A stretch of DNA of 64,000 bases from Marthasterias glacialis (GCA_911728455.2 OU452235.1:9106351-9170350), one strand, 5' to 3'. Counted from the stretch's first letter, positions 46,340 through 57,755 are shown. Numbers and translations are program-made. Notes: generated by a model not told the origin, from the sequence alone.

Positions 46340-46760
46340 CCTCTCTATATTATGCTTGATCACGCCCTCTACAGTTTACCACGGAAAGGCCATGTTTCCC
46401 CAAAACTATCTTTCTCACAACTTTTGAAACCTTGAAACGTTTAAATTGCAGACATACACGTGAAATACATTCACAATTTTGCTTTTATTTTTATGTTGTA
46501 CATAGAATAAAAAATGCAACCTTGCCGCTTTGCAAACCACTGACAAATTTAAACAATCGGTTTCAAACGGCGTGCGCTGCAAGTCAAATAAAACTTACGT
46601 GAACCTTTCCCGATGATGCAACGCCAAAATGGCCTGTCTGGGGCAAACGAGAGGGTGCACTGATTTTTTTTTAAACTTATAAAATATGAGTGTATTTTTC
46701 TATAGATAACCTATAGATAACTTGTCACTATCCAGTAATTTTCACCTTTTAAAAGGTTGC
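46340..46760. repeat. Dispersed repeat shared with 63590-63951
   Basis: Both contain CGCCCTCTACAGTT, TTTGCAAACCACT and GCGCTGCAAGTCAA and both lead directly into the same SINE head. This suggests one composite element or a duplication carrying the SINE. Confidence 0.65.
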
Positions 46761-47090
46761 GGAGTGTCGTGGCCAAGCGGCCTCGTATTTTGGACTCAAG
46801 TTCTGGTGTTGTCAGAGTTTGAGTTCGGATCCCGGTCATGGCACTTGTGTCCTTGAGTTAGACACTTGACAATAATTGACGAGTCCTTTGGATGGGATGT
46901 TAGCCTTAGGTCCCGTGAGTTGTTTAATGCATGTACAAGAACCCAGTACACGTAAAGTTATGAGAAGGGGTTTGCCCAGGTGTTACTGGTTTAGTTGGCA
47001 GAAGATTGCGCAATATCCCTTTGAAAATCCTTACAAGGTGCTATTTTATTGGGTCCAGCCACAGGGGCAAATCACCCTAAAGATCGAGCG
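46761..47090 (+). repeat. tRNA-Leu/Ser-like SINE
   Basis: GTCGTGGCCAAGCGGCCTCG, TTGGACTCAAGTTCTGG and GAGTTCGGATCCC make the tRNA-like head. The body has GGATGGGATGTTAGCC, AGAACCCAGTACACG and AAGGTGCTATTTTATTGGGT. Confidence 0.7.
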
Positions 47091-47441
47091 TGGTATTCAG
47101 ACCGCCCAACATATGTATGAAGGCAAGCAGACTCAACCAGCACAACCCAAGAGTCCGAAGCATTTGAAATCCATGGCCTTTGGTATACGGGTTGGAGTAT
47201 TGACGGTGACTTGACCTATTTGAGAAAGGAAAAAAGACTGTTGGACGGGGCTACTGAGGCAAAGCTAGAGGGTCCTCAGCCAGGAACTCCGGGCAGCAAA
47301 CGTTGGAGAGAGACGAGCCAGAGGAGGAAGCCATTCTCAAACTCACTGCCTATTCACGCAACCAATTCAACATCATTGACGGTCATAAAACCCGAGTATC
47401 AATTTCATTTTTATCCCGTGATTCTTATCACTATACAATTC

Positions 47442-47576
47442 TTGTCTGCTGTGATGTGGTCCATGCTGTTTTGGTTGGACACCCGAGGGGGCAGATAGCA
47501 CCCGAGGCGAGGCCGAGGGTGCCATCGGCCCCCCGAGAGTGTCCAAAACAGCATGGACCACATATCACAGCAGACA
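47442..47576. repeat. GC-rich inverted repeat
   Basis: TTGTCTGCTGTGATGTGGTC and GACCACATATCACAGCAGAC are mirrored, with an inner palindrome of CCCGAGGCGAGGCCGAGGG. A second small inverted repeat follows at 47588-47707 (TTGTTATACCATGGTATTAG / CTAATACCATTGTATAACAA). Confidence 0.7.
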
Positions 47577-47719
47577 ACAATTATTGTTTTGTTATACCAT
47601 GGTATTAGATGGCACGAAATATTTTTTGAGACATGAAATTTTGTATTATGTCACGTGATTGGTTCTCGACCAATCAAAATCACAATCTAATACCATTGTA
47701 TAACAAAGTGAATTGAACT

Positions 47720-48160
47720 CCTTGCTGTGCGGACACCTGGTCCAGATTAACCAAAAGAGGGTAGAATTCTGATGAACCAGGTGAAAGTTAAGCCGCAAAT
47801 TAAGTAATTTTTTAAAGAGAGATTTCAAACTAGATATCAAAGTGTATTGGTCTAGATTGTGATGAGATTACAAAGATGTTTTTTTTTTTGAAAGACCAAG
47901 TGGGCAGTATTATAAAATGAATTGCTAATCTCAATTCCCATCTTCAAAAGGGGAAAGTTACCCCATAGCGAACAAGATTAAAAGAGATCTCTGAGGACTT
48001 AGGAACGGTCTAAATACTTCTCATTTGGTGAATATTAATTTGATCTGAATGTCTGTGAATAATTGTAAATATTGAATAAAGTTATATAGTTTCATGGAAA
48101 AAGATAACAAAAGGATTCTGGTTTTGGAACTTATTTCTGTTGATTTTGAACTCGTTTGTG
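47720..48160. other. Non-coding spacer
   Basis: AT-rich, with a T run near 47880-47890. No element or gene recognised. Confidence 0.4.
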
Positions 48161-48194
48161 ACAGGGGGCAAGCGTGGGAAAATACTTTACTCGT

Positions 48195-48625
48195 TTTTAT
48201 GGATGGCGTGTGCGTAAAGCGCTCGCCTACCACCAATGGCATTGGTTCGATTCCCGGCTTGGCCATAAATTAGTAGAGTTGTGTGTTAGTTCTCTCTTGT
48301 GCCAGAAAGGTTTACTCCGGGACCTCCTGTTTTCCGCCCTCCAGAAAAATCAAACACTTTCGATCTCAGGTTGTGCCCGTGGTTATAATGAGTTGATGTG
48401 GATGACCGTCAAAGCTGCCTGCAGTTTGAACGCGTGTATCGCACCATTCATTTGTGCAATGTTCGATCTCATTGGGGGATGGTGTAGGAGGCAAGGGTAA
48501 CACCACTGCAGACGTCGGGCACACACCACTTGATTGTCTGTTTCTGTTTATGATGAATTCATCCAATCTCTCTGCAACGTGGGAGATGGAAATGTTTCTG
48601 ACCTTTAATTCCCTTAGGGGCATCA
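48195..48625 (+). repeat. tRNA-derived SINE, second family
   Basis: ATGGCGTGTGCGTAAAGCGC (A-box region) and GGTTCGATTCCCGGC (B box) form a tRNA-like head. The tail is unlike the Leu-like family. Confidence 0.5.
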
Positions 48626-48669
48626 TAGATCTGACTGAAATAACAATGTACTGATGTAACGGGTGATGT

Positions 48670-49500
48670 TAAAGGGACACACCGGTTTCGTTGTGCTATT
48701 TTGGGCTAAAAACTAGAAAATAAAAGTCTTGGCTTGGTCTTAAGGAGAAGAGAGGAAACATCTGGAGAAGAAACCACCAAATTTGGTCGTTTTTGAGCAT
48801 TTTCCAAAAAAGAACAGTCACGTGGCTTTTCCAAACCGATTTTTGGTTCGGATAAATCACGTGATCTTTTGAGTTAGTTTTACTTCCAGCCGTATAAAAG
48901 TAAAATACTGCACCAAATTCAATTGTGATTTAAAAATAATTATTCGTGAGTATTCGATGAAAAAGAGCATTTATTCATATTATGGATACAAATTATACAT
49001 AATTATGAAAAATCGTGGTTAAAATCTTAACTCAGAGAGTCCCGCCAATGGAAGCGTGCTCCACAGTGCACGAGCGTGGGGGCTTGCGAGACTCATACCC
49101 CGACGCATTATCCCACATTCAGTGCCGTGGCTCGCGGGGCTTGCAAGGCGCACATTCCCCAGGCAAGAACTCCCCCACAACCCATCAACCTGCGAGCTTA
49201 CGAATATGCAGGAGGAAATGGGAACCAGACCATAACGTTTCGTTATCAATATATAGTTTTAGTCTTTACACCTAGCTGTTTGTACCACATTACGTAAAAG
49301 CGGTCTCGGTGAAATTTGCTTGCATGTTGAGGCTGTAGCCAAATATCTTTCTCATTACATGATCTGACTGTGTGCCAAATTTCATGCTTTATCAAAATCA
49401 TAATTCCCCCACAGTTCCCCTAGCTGCTCCATCAACGTTAACTTAACAAATCTTGTGTACTTCAATTACATAACATTAAAATTACAAACAAACATTATGG
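48670..49500. other. Non-coding spacer
   Basis: Open frames at about 49015-49300 lie in a CpG-containing patch without domain content. No element was identified. Confidence 0.4.
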
Positions 49501-49785
49501 GCAATGGTGATCTGTAAGTCTTTATTTACCTCCTTTGCTACTTTGACATCGGTTTCAAAAGAAAAATGTTTTGAAGGAACTTTTCTTTTAAGGTGGTTTA
49601 AACCGTAAAATCTGTGAGTACCGCAAATCTCCGTAAATCTATATTAATACGTGATCGTGATACGTGATTATTATGTGTAACGAAACAATACGCACATGAT
49701 GTTGGCTATCATTTGTTTCATGCAAATTATCAGGAAGTGGTGGGTGGGTAAATTAACTCGGTAAGTAGTTGTCTGCATACTTATT
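49500..49785. repeat. Segmental duplicate of 43290-43522
   Basis: The 3' flank of the C1q block. Its right edge is the point where the degenerate copy jumps to collagen sequence. Confidence 0.6.
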
Positions 49786-49984
49786 GAACATCCATCACGT
49801 GACAACCTGCAATTATGAGATTCAAAGAAGTCATGGTGTTTAGTTTCTAAACAGTTGAGAAGGCCTTATACTAAAATAGTTTCAAAACTAATACATTTGA
49901 CTGCGTGTGTAGTCTATTTGCGGGTGGTTTCCAATTTTCGACTGTATAGCCAAATGGTGCAATGAGTCTAAACACTTCATGTTC

Positions 49985-50275
49985 ATGGGGGGGGGGGTGA
50001 TTGATCGTTTCTTAGAAGACGGTGGATCATCCAGTAAACAAACTGAAGGAAATAAAGTGCGAGCTGGAAATTGGACCAGGAGATTATTTCAGGTCAGGTC
50101 AAAATATATTTTTGAGAAATTTAAACAATATACTTTTGGTCACTCTCTGAGGGGAAAATTATGGAGTTACAAAGCTAAACCAATCAGGGAAATGGTTTCA
50201 GGAACATGTGTAAATCCAATCAGATTTTTTTGATTTTTTTTTTTTTTTTTTTTTGGGGGGGGGGGGATGTGCGCC
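49985..50275. repeat. Homopolymer tracts (G and T/G)
   Basis: A G run at about 49987-49997, and a long T run followed by a G run at about 50236-50267. Confidence 0.7.
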
Positions 50276-50279
50276 CCTA

Positions 50280-51395
50280 TGTATTTCCAAAATGTTTGAC
50301 CAATTTTGATGAAACCTGCCACAATGTTCATTTCACCGAGTTCTATACGATGACGTCGGGAAAGAAAAAAACGAAAATCGTCACTAAAGGGTGTTTTTGA
50401 CTGTTTTTGCAAATGTTTGGTCGAAATCGTGTTTGCCCCATAGTTTCTGTAATTTTGTGCAAATGTTTTGAAACTTGGCTAACTTGTTCATTTTAACATA
50501 TCAATATGATTTTTGCAACCTAATTTGATAACTAGATTCACCGTTGGGGGCGCTATTATTATTATTTTTTCTCTCACTTTAAAATCTGTTTAGCCACTCC
50601 CCATCTCCCAGGGAGGAATGATAAGGCTTGGTTGAGAAATCAAAATTATTTTTAGGCCTGACTACTTTTTGAATTTTGTCCGGCTTTTTTGAAATCCCAA
50701 AAGCATTTCAGACTGTCACGTGGTTTATCACTATCGATTTTCAGGCAAAAAAACCCCAATAATATCGTGTCACCCAAGGTCAAACAAATGGTTGCCATGG
50801 CAACAGATAACCAAGGTATATAAATATGTATTTATATTTTTATTGTTTTTGTTCTGCCAACCAGTTCCTAGATATATTTTGGAAAAAGTCATTACTTCGC
50901 GGTGATCAGAACAAGCGTTAAAACGTTACAGTAAAAAAAAATGTGGTAGGGGAGCACGGTCCTGAAAGGGTTAAAAAGCGAACAACACTTTTGGTTAGCA
51001 AACAAGGTCACACAGAAATACCATTCCAAATGTATCGTCTGTGTTTGGTTTTCTGCTAATGTTCTGCTCCGGAAAAGTTTTCAGACATTTTTATTTGAGA
51101 AGCTTTTGATTGTTGTCAAACGAAGTGCTAATAATGAATTTATTCTGTGCAACAATTTAATCCGAATATTATGGAAACTCAATCAACCCCATATTGGAAG
51201 GGGCGTGGCACAATACACACCCTCTCTGTTGTTTTGGTTTATTACCTTTCAACAATGCGTCCAATAATACAAAACATTACGACTTCTCTGTTACAAATGG
51301 TTATATCCCCGGGTCTGTTGATTATTCAACCTGTGTATTGTTTAGTATAATATGGTTTTAAACTTTCCTATACAACTTAATACAAAGTGACTATT
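50280..51395. other. Non-coding flank downstream of the C1q gene
   Basis: Nothing coding or repetitive stands out. Confidence 0.4.
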
Positions 51396-51398
51396 TTT

Positions 51399-51492
51399 GT
51401 TATTATTATTATTATTATTGTTGTCGTTGTTATTGTTATTGTTGATGCTGCTCGTGTTGTTGCTCTTCTTCTTGCTGTTGCTGATGCTGTAG

Positions 51493-51523
<31 letters not shown>

Positions 51524-51526
51524 ATT
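51399..51526. repeat. (ATT)n / (GTT)n compound microsatellite
   Basis: ATT, then GTT-like trinucleotide runs, immediately downstream of the C1q gene's polyadenylation signal. Open frames through it are meaningless. Confidence 0.85.
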
Positions 51527-51535
51527 TAGTTGTCG

Positions 51536-51541
51536 TTTATT
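51536..51541 (-). terminator. Polyadenylation signal of the C1q gene (AATAAA)
   Basis: On the - strand AATAAA occurs about 55 nt after the stop codon, a plausible short 3' UTR. Confidence 0.5.
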
Positions 51542-51594
51542 TAATTATATTATTATTTTCGATAATTAAAATTCCTTTTAGTAACATTGTAAAG

Positions 51595-52422
51595 TTATTT
51601 TTTGAACTGTTTCATTTTGATTTCCTGCAACAGAAATCCATTAAATGATGTATAATGGTAAGTGTTACTTAATACTTGACCTTTTACAGCTAAGTGAACT
51701 TGATCTCCATAGTGCAGTGAAATAACCGCACTGCTGCTCACTTGGTGAAAACCTGAAGCGTGTACATGGCCTGAAACAATGGCGTTACCGTTCTTCCTCA
51801 TCTGAACCAAAAGGTGAGACTCACTTGATGGTTGCTGGACTGAGAACATAAAGACGTATACCCCAGGTACTGAACACGTAAACGTACCATTAGCCAAGTT
51901 GAACTCTGTCCCTTCCTCTGAAAACAATAACTCTTCAAAGGGCAGAGGATCATATGTTGATGCAGGGCTGAAGTCGCTATTCCTCACTGCAGTGAAGGCG
52001 GACCGTCGTGTACTACATTCACCTGCTTCACCCTTCTGTCCAGCTGGTCCAGGTTCACCTCTCTCCCCCTTCAAACCATCCATCCCAGGCAGACCTTGAG
52101 GTCCTTGTTTCCCTGGTTGACCGACTCCTTGCTCTCCCTTCAGTCCGTGATCCCCTTTAGCGCCTGGCTCACCAACCAGTCCATCAGACCCCTTGTCTCC
52201 TTTAGCCCCGGGTTCACCTACCTCACCTGCATCACCTCTAGGACCTACCGGCCCATGCCGACCATGGTTTCCATTTGATCCAGGAATTCCAGGTATACCG
52301 GCTGGGCCCTGGCAGCAGGAATTACACGTCATTTCCTGATCAGGTGACACTGCAACTGTAGCCACCATGAGCTTTACTTGCATCAAAGCCAAAACAAGGA
52401 TCACTTTAATGTTGAGCTTCAT
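51595..52422 (-). CDS. Secreted collagen-like C1q-domain protein with MASP-binding-type motif
   Basis: 275 residues in a single coding exon. Residues 1-24 are a signal peptide (hydrophobic [18 protein letters not shown]). TCNSCC (32-37) offers cysteines for interchain bonds. Residues 39-135 are Gly-X-Y collagen, with one triplet short at GEQGV/GQP (about 99-100), a likely kink. PGKQGP (103-108) follows and fits the MBL/ficolin OGKXGP motif for MASP CUB domains. Residues 140-275 are a C1q globular head, with [29 protein letters not shown] and TSFNGFLL. The start is the ATG directly after the acceptor TAATTTGCAG, so a 5' UTR exon is expected upstream. It should trimerise and act as an extracellular pattern-recognition molecule; ligand and partner are inferred. 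Confidence 0.93.
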   Translation of the reverse strand: MKLNIKVILVLALMQVKLMVATVAVSPDQEMTCNSCCQGPAGIPGIPGSNGNHGRHGPVGPRGDAGEVGEPGAKGDKGSDGLVGEPGAKGDHGLKGEQGVGQPGKQGPQGLPGMDGLKGERGEPGPAGQKGEAGECSTRRSAFTAVRNSDFSPASTYDPLPFEELLFSEEGTEFNLANGTFTCSVPGVYVFMFSVQQPSSESHLLVQMRKNGNAIVSGHVHASGFHQVSSSAVISLHYGDQVHLAVKGQVLSNTYHYTSFNGFLLQEIKMKQFKK

Positions 52423-52699
52423 CTGCAAATTAGAAGAGAAATGAACAGAAACACGATAATAAGAATTATGTCAAGTACATCTCAATTGTTCAAGAAGAAC
52501 AATCGAGATGTTATTCTACTCCCGGCGTGAGTTGTCCCTAAATAAAAGAAAGGTGATGAGGCCTTTCAAAAACCGTTTAAAAACCTACAAACCTACAAAC
52601 CTGACAACTTAAACGATCCGACATCACATAACTGACCTCCACCCTCGGGCGGTGTCTATAAACCTAACTCATGTGCGTTACAGACTGCTGGTGGGTGGC

Positions 52700-52850
52700 T
52701 CAAGTGACAAATAATTTATCTGGTTGTCATTTAAAACGATTATTTGCATTTTGACATTCAGTGTTATCCAACGTTGAAAAATAAGGTTGGTGCTTGGGTG
52801 GGGTGGAGGGAATGCGACCGCGAGGCCCTTACGGTGTGAGGTCTGGGCCC
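52700..52850. repeat. Partial copy of the 53680-53790 / 45360-45480 segment
   Basis: AATAATTTATCTGGTTGTCA, CATTCAGTGTTATCCAACG and GGTTGGTGCTTGGGTGGGG recur, so this segment exists on both sides of the 800-bp element. Confidence 0.65.
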
Positions 52851-53650
52851 AATAGACCGATTGCGCAACCTGCGTCACGTGACCACTTCTGGGTATAAAA
52901 TGTAAACACACACAACGTCCTCCATAGTAAAGTGTGATACGGTAGCGATGATTAATGTATTTAATTTATTCGATCGAGGCTTTTCTTGCTCGAAATTTGT
53001 GAACAATATTCCACAGTTTGTACCAGAGACCTTCGAGTGGCGGAATAAAGCCAGTAAGGGACAGTTCCAGCAAGTCTTGAAAATTGTACAAGAAACGTAT
53101 AAATGTGCACGATGTGTACAGTGCACGACGGAACGATAGGCCAGACGACCGCGATCACCACACACTTTTCAACACAAAAATTTCAAAGTTTTGAAGCTGA
53201 AAATAATCATCCAAAGAAATTGCTTTCCAAAACTGTGTGATTCCTTTGCCTATATTTGAAATTTTGCAAGGCTAGGTGTTAATGCTCACTTTTCCATCGT
53301 TGTTTATCCCCTTTTTACGGTGATTTGGGCCTACATTACAAACAAAATAACAGGCGGGTGGCTACATAGTCGTCCGACGCCGGTAGTGTATGGCTAAAAA
53401 AAAACGCTTTTCAGTAGAATTCTGTTAAATTATGAAACAGAGATGTGATTTGAATTAATGTCACAACATACTACTTTAAATAAAAGGGCTGATGAACTAA
53501 TTTATCACTTAACAAAAGTAAAATCGACTGTTTTTGTACGCACTCTGTGTCACGGCATATCTCTTTACACGTATTTGCCATCAGCTGTATGGCGTTATAC
53601 CCAGTAGGTCACGGGACCGCATGTCAACATTGTCGCGCAATCGGTCTATT
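52851..53650. mobile_element. Non-autonomous 800-bp TIR element, copy B
   Basis: The ends AATAGACCGATTGCGC and GCGCAATCGGTCTATT are a perfect 16-bp inverted repeat. The interior matches 26635-27396 in reverse orientation. The terminal GACCGAT core is shared with the 154-bp and 254-bp MITEs in gene 1. Confidence 0.85.
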
Positions 53651-53679
53651 AAAAGCCTACTATGATTAAATTGTGTTGA

Positions 53680-54574
53680 CAAATGATTTATGTAGTTGTC
53701 AATTAAAACAATTATTTACATTTTGTGACATTCAGTGCTATCCAACGTTGACAGCATAAGGTTGGTGCTTGGGTGGGGTTGAGGGTTAAGGGCCATGAAC
53801 ATTTTCTTTTATAAAATCACGGACACTCTATTGTTGGGACAATGTTAACAGCACCCCGTACCCCCGGTTTGAACTGTTGTCAAGATGCGACAAGCGCCCT
53901 CGCAACTTCAATCAGAAGTGATCAATGCTCGGTTTGCTGATAGACATGAACGTGCTCAATGTTGAAATGGGGTACGGGGGTGTCCCAACGAACTTTGTCC
54001 CGGATTGTAGATGCTCTGTGGTGCATTGTGAGGCGATTCTTGCAAAATATTTAAAGAGTGTAAAGAGATCTCTGTTACTGATTTGCTCTAAAGCTTCTTA
54101 TGTACTCATATAGGCCTAGCCATAATTAAGACAGGGGAGCTATCTGGACATTTTATGAAGGGCATGATTGGGTGCCAATTAAAATAAATGCCAATTATTA
54201 TTATTATTATTATTTTGTTTTCTTCTTTTTTTTTACTTTAGGGAATTATTGGGACTGAGCAGAAGTCAGAGACGCATCCGGGTAAAGAAAAATAGAAATA
54301 AATAAATAAATAAAACTGCAAGATTGCCCGGGATTTGGGTAAGGCGAGCCAGGGGTCAACACCACACACGGTGTGAACCTGGGGCCTAGTTAAGGGGTTG
54401 GGGAAATTACCCAATGAAATAATGATATAGTTGATAACAATGACGTATCTCATCGTAATAATTTCAAATGCATTTGAATTAGGCTACCATTAACTGATCC
54501 TCCTATGACCACACTGTAAAATCAACTTTCATTGTTTTTACCGTTTTCAAAGCCTATCTGGTAACACTTTCTAA
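53680..54574. repeat. Segmental duplicate of 45360-46176
   Basis: The 5' flank of the intact C1q gene. It has the same order and orientation as the degenerate copy, with an insertion of about 120 bp near 53840-53960. Confidence 0.85.
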
Positions 54575-55084
54575 AAGTATTTTGGTGTTAATCCTCTATG
54601 AACCATAACACTTTTATTTAACACTTCTAAGTGTTTATAAATTTAGACACAGAGACACATTGGTGAATTAAAATAACAAGGCACACAAACAAGACTGTGA
54701 TGAATAACAAGCCGTGTCAATGATAGAACAAGCTGTTGCATAGAATCTATAAGCAATAATTACTCTAAGCTCTAATCACCGCGAGTGAACTTCAGCTGTG
54801 CAGAGTGAAATATTTCCGACGAATACCGCAACCGATTTGGACTAAGGTACCGTGAAAAACACCGGGTGCAGTTAAGAACAACTGGATGTTCAGCCCATGA
54901 AGCCTGGCCTAAGCCTGGTGTCACTCTCACGGGGAATCTGTTCCCATACGACGAATTGTGTCGACATTCTGTCAGATTTCGTCGACTTCCTTCAGCCCAT
55001 GTTTATTTACCGTATGAGGGACATTAACACCGGCGGACAAAATCCCCTATGACACCAGCACCAAGTATAACGAGAAACACTTAC

Positions 55085-55184
55085 CTTGGTTTTGTGTTCT
55101 TTCAGTCAAGCCTTCTTGGTTCCTCTTGCCGATAACATGCAAAGTTGTTATGAGCATTACAGATGACACAGCTCGTTTTAAATA
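55085..55184 (-). promoter_or_regulatory. Candidate promoter and 5' UTR exon of the C1q gene
   Basis: On the - strand TATTTAAAA (55184-55176) precedes a segment that ends at the good donor CCAAG/GTAAGT (55085). An upstream noncoding exon is needed because the coding exon begins right after an acceptor. The distance of about 2.7 kb is plausible. No transcript evidence. Confidence 0.35.
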
Positions 55185-56033
55185 CTGCTGTATTTCCATT
55201 CCAGGGACCAGAAAATCACTTTGGGTTTTGATTGACAATCGATGAGCTGTCCATCATACATAGACACACCGATTGATGGAAGTGACTTAACTCTATCACT
55301 GGTTTGAATAGTGTTCTGTCGTTTTACACGGTTTATCATACGTGGGATACGGTACACAGTATCCTATCCAATCAGAAGCCATGACGTACAATACATCCCA
55401 CCCACCACGGTGTCATCCAATCAAGGTGGGAGTACCGAACCGTCTCCAACGTCCACTGTTACTAATGAATGAGCAATAATGCATTATTCATTCTAATTCC
55501 GCTTGTAGGAAAAGTACGTGTATGTGTGTGGTATTGGAAAACCACATGACAACGAAAGACAGGTGTAATCGCGGGTAATTTAAAAGGTATTTGATCCAAA
55601 AACATGTTGGGCGTGGGCGTTGAACCATCATTTTACTGAACAAGTGTACAGCAGGAATTTCAAAAAGAATGACACAGCAAGCATGCGAAAGGACCATGGT
55701 TGTACGTGTTTGCAAGGGCTTTGCCACTGGGTCGGAGTATCGGGGGTCGGGGTGGGGAGTGGTTGCGTGACGTCGGGGGTGGGGGTGGGCGAGCTACATA
55801 ACAATTGGCATGTTTTTATGTGGTAACTTTTTTTTATGCATACGGACATAAATATGAAACATTGAGCATTGAATTACGATACACACCTGACAGTTAAAGA
55901 AAAGTACAAGACGATGTTTTATTTTTATTTTATTGTTTAATTTCTTTTCTTTATAAGCTTTATTTGTCAAAGGTCTACTCTTTTTCCCTTTTTCTTTCTT
56001 TCTTTCTTCTTTTCTTTTCCGTATCCTCTTTTT

Positions 56034-56954
56034 TCATGGCTCTTCAGGACGGGGGTGTAAGTTGTCTTCTAGATAACGGTTAAACAGTCTGACACTCTGC
56101 CGGAGTTCTCTTGATAATTCAGGCAGGGTGTTGGTGACGTACTCATAGAACGCCTCATGGCTCCTTCTCACAACTTCATGAAGAGGCAGCCTTCCAGGCT
56201 CGCCGCGTGGAATGGGAATATAGTTCCCGTCTCGTCGTTGCGGAGGAGGTACTGCGTGGTCGGGCTGTTGCTGAGGAGGTTCCGGTTGGTTTGGTTGGGG
56301 ATGGGGTGCTGGGTGGTCGGGCTGTTGGGGCTGTGGAGCTTGGTGGTCGGGCTGTGGAGGTGGTGCTGGGTGGTTTGGTTGGAGAGGTAGTGCTGGGTGG
56401 TCGGGTTGTGGAGCTGGTGCTGGGTGGTCGGGCTGTGGAGCTGGTGCTGGGTGGTCGGGCTGTGGAGCTGGTGCTGGGTGGTTTCGCATTGCTCTCTCCA
56501 AAGGGTTGCCCCTGGCAGCGTATCGCATGTCGTTCAGTCTTCGGTCTTGGAGCCTGAAAATGTTACATTGGAACGGAGAAAGGATATAAAACAAATAGAA
56601 ATGTGAATCCTATATACTGAAAAAATTGATATGAAGAAATTAATTTTGCAGTCTTTTAATAGTTGTATATATACATTATACAACACCTTTCCTAACCCTC
56701 TTCAGTCCTCGCCCCGACCCCAAACACTGAAATACATACCGTACAATGTCTCTGTTAATTACATCTCTGACTCTTCTTCTTTGCTGACTTGCGTTCCGTT
56801 GCATGTAAAGCTGATATATGGGGCCTTCGGGATCAGCATGCTGCAATAGGTGGGCCACCACCCTACCCCAGTTATTTCCGTGGGCTCGGTAGCCTGCAAA
56901 TATGAGTCGTCTCTCATCTTCATTCACTCTGACGCCAGCTCGCTCTTGTGCCAT
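56034..56954 (-). CDS. Harbinger Myb/SANT-like DNA-binding protein (two exons)
   Basis: Exon 1 (56954-56740) encodes MAQERAGVRVNEDERRLIFA then GYRAHGNNWGRVVAHLLQH, a trihelix/Myb-like domain of the kind that accompanies PIF/Harbinger transposases, and leaves in phase 2 at GTATGT. Exon 2 (56553-56034) enters after CATTTTCAG and restores IVRLQDRRLNDMRY. A Pro-rich array of about ten HPAPAPQPD-like units follows, then a C-terminal helix (SRELRQSVRLFNRYLEDN) and stop. The joined frame is intact: 735 nt, 244 residues. Such proteins help import the transposase into the nucleus and bind element ends; here its transposase partner is broken. Confidence 0.8.
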
Positions 56955-57062
56955 ATTTCATGAAAATCTTTAAAACAAAGCAGTTCAAACCAAGCAGTGC
57001 CTTGCAAGATTTCCAAAAACCAAACCTCGCACTAATAAAAGTAATATTAGGAATTGTCAAGA

Positions 57063-57572
57063 GGCACTGACGGTTCACCTCATTAGTAATAACTACGCCC
57101 TAATCCGTCCAAGCCGTCCTACGTACAATGACAAAAAGCACTGACGGTTCACCTCATTAGTAATAACAACGCCCTAATCCGTCCGAGCCGTCCTACGTAC
57201 AATGACATAAAGCACTGATGTTCATTTCGTTTATAGTAACAAAGCCCTAATCCGTCCAAGCCGTCCTATGTACAATGACATAAAGCACTGACAGTTCATT
57301 TCGTTAATAGTAACAAAGCCCTAATCCGTCCAAGCCGTCCTATGTACAATGACATAAAGCACTGACGGTTCACCTCATTAGTAATAACAACGCCCTAATC
57401 CGTCCGAGCCGTCTACGTACAATGACATAAAGCACTGACGGTTCATTTCGTTAATAGTAACAAAGCCCTAATCCGTCCGAGCCGTTCCATGTACAAATAC
57501 AAAAGGCACTGACGGTTCGCCTCATTAGTAATGACAATACACTAGACCGTATAAACCGTCTCATGTTCCTGT
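57063..57572. repeat. Tandem array of seven units of about 74 bp
   Basis: Each unit has GCACTGACGGTTCA...CCCTAATCCGTCC.AGCCGT...GTACAATGACA. Two variants occur: type A with CCTCATTAGTAATAAC (units 1, 2, 5 and, diverged, 7) and type B with TTTCGTTAATAGTAAC (units 3, 4, 6). It lies between the Myb-like gene and the transposase. There are no unique spacers, so it is not CRISPR-like. Confidence 0.85.
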
Positions 57573-57755
57573 ACATGCTTAACAGATTGTCAACATGTCG
57601 TTTGCAATTTTTTTATGTCAAATTTAACAAAATGATTTAAAATTAAAATTAAGAAGATGCGAACATGACAAAATCACCCGGAAATGTGTAACCTTTGTAG
57701 TTTCGCGCTCAATCTTTTTTAAGTATAGTTTTGTGGCTGTTGTCTTAGTATAGAC

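Noticed and set aside
51387-51569. Open frame in the microsatellite downstream of C1q
   Set aside because: It is low-complexity translation of ATT/GTT repeats.
56157-56606. Gly/Val/Trp-rich frames on the plus strand
   Set aside because: These are shadow frames of the Pro-rich array in the Myb-like gene on the other strand.
57063-57572. CRISPR-like regular repeats
   Set aside because: The window is eukaryotic, and units abut directly without unique spacers; this is a plain tandem array.
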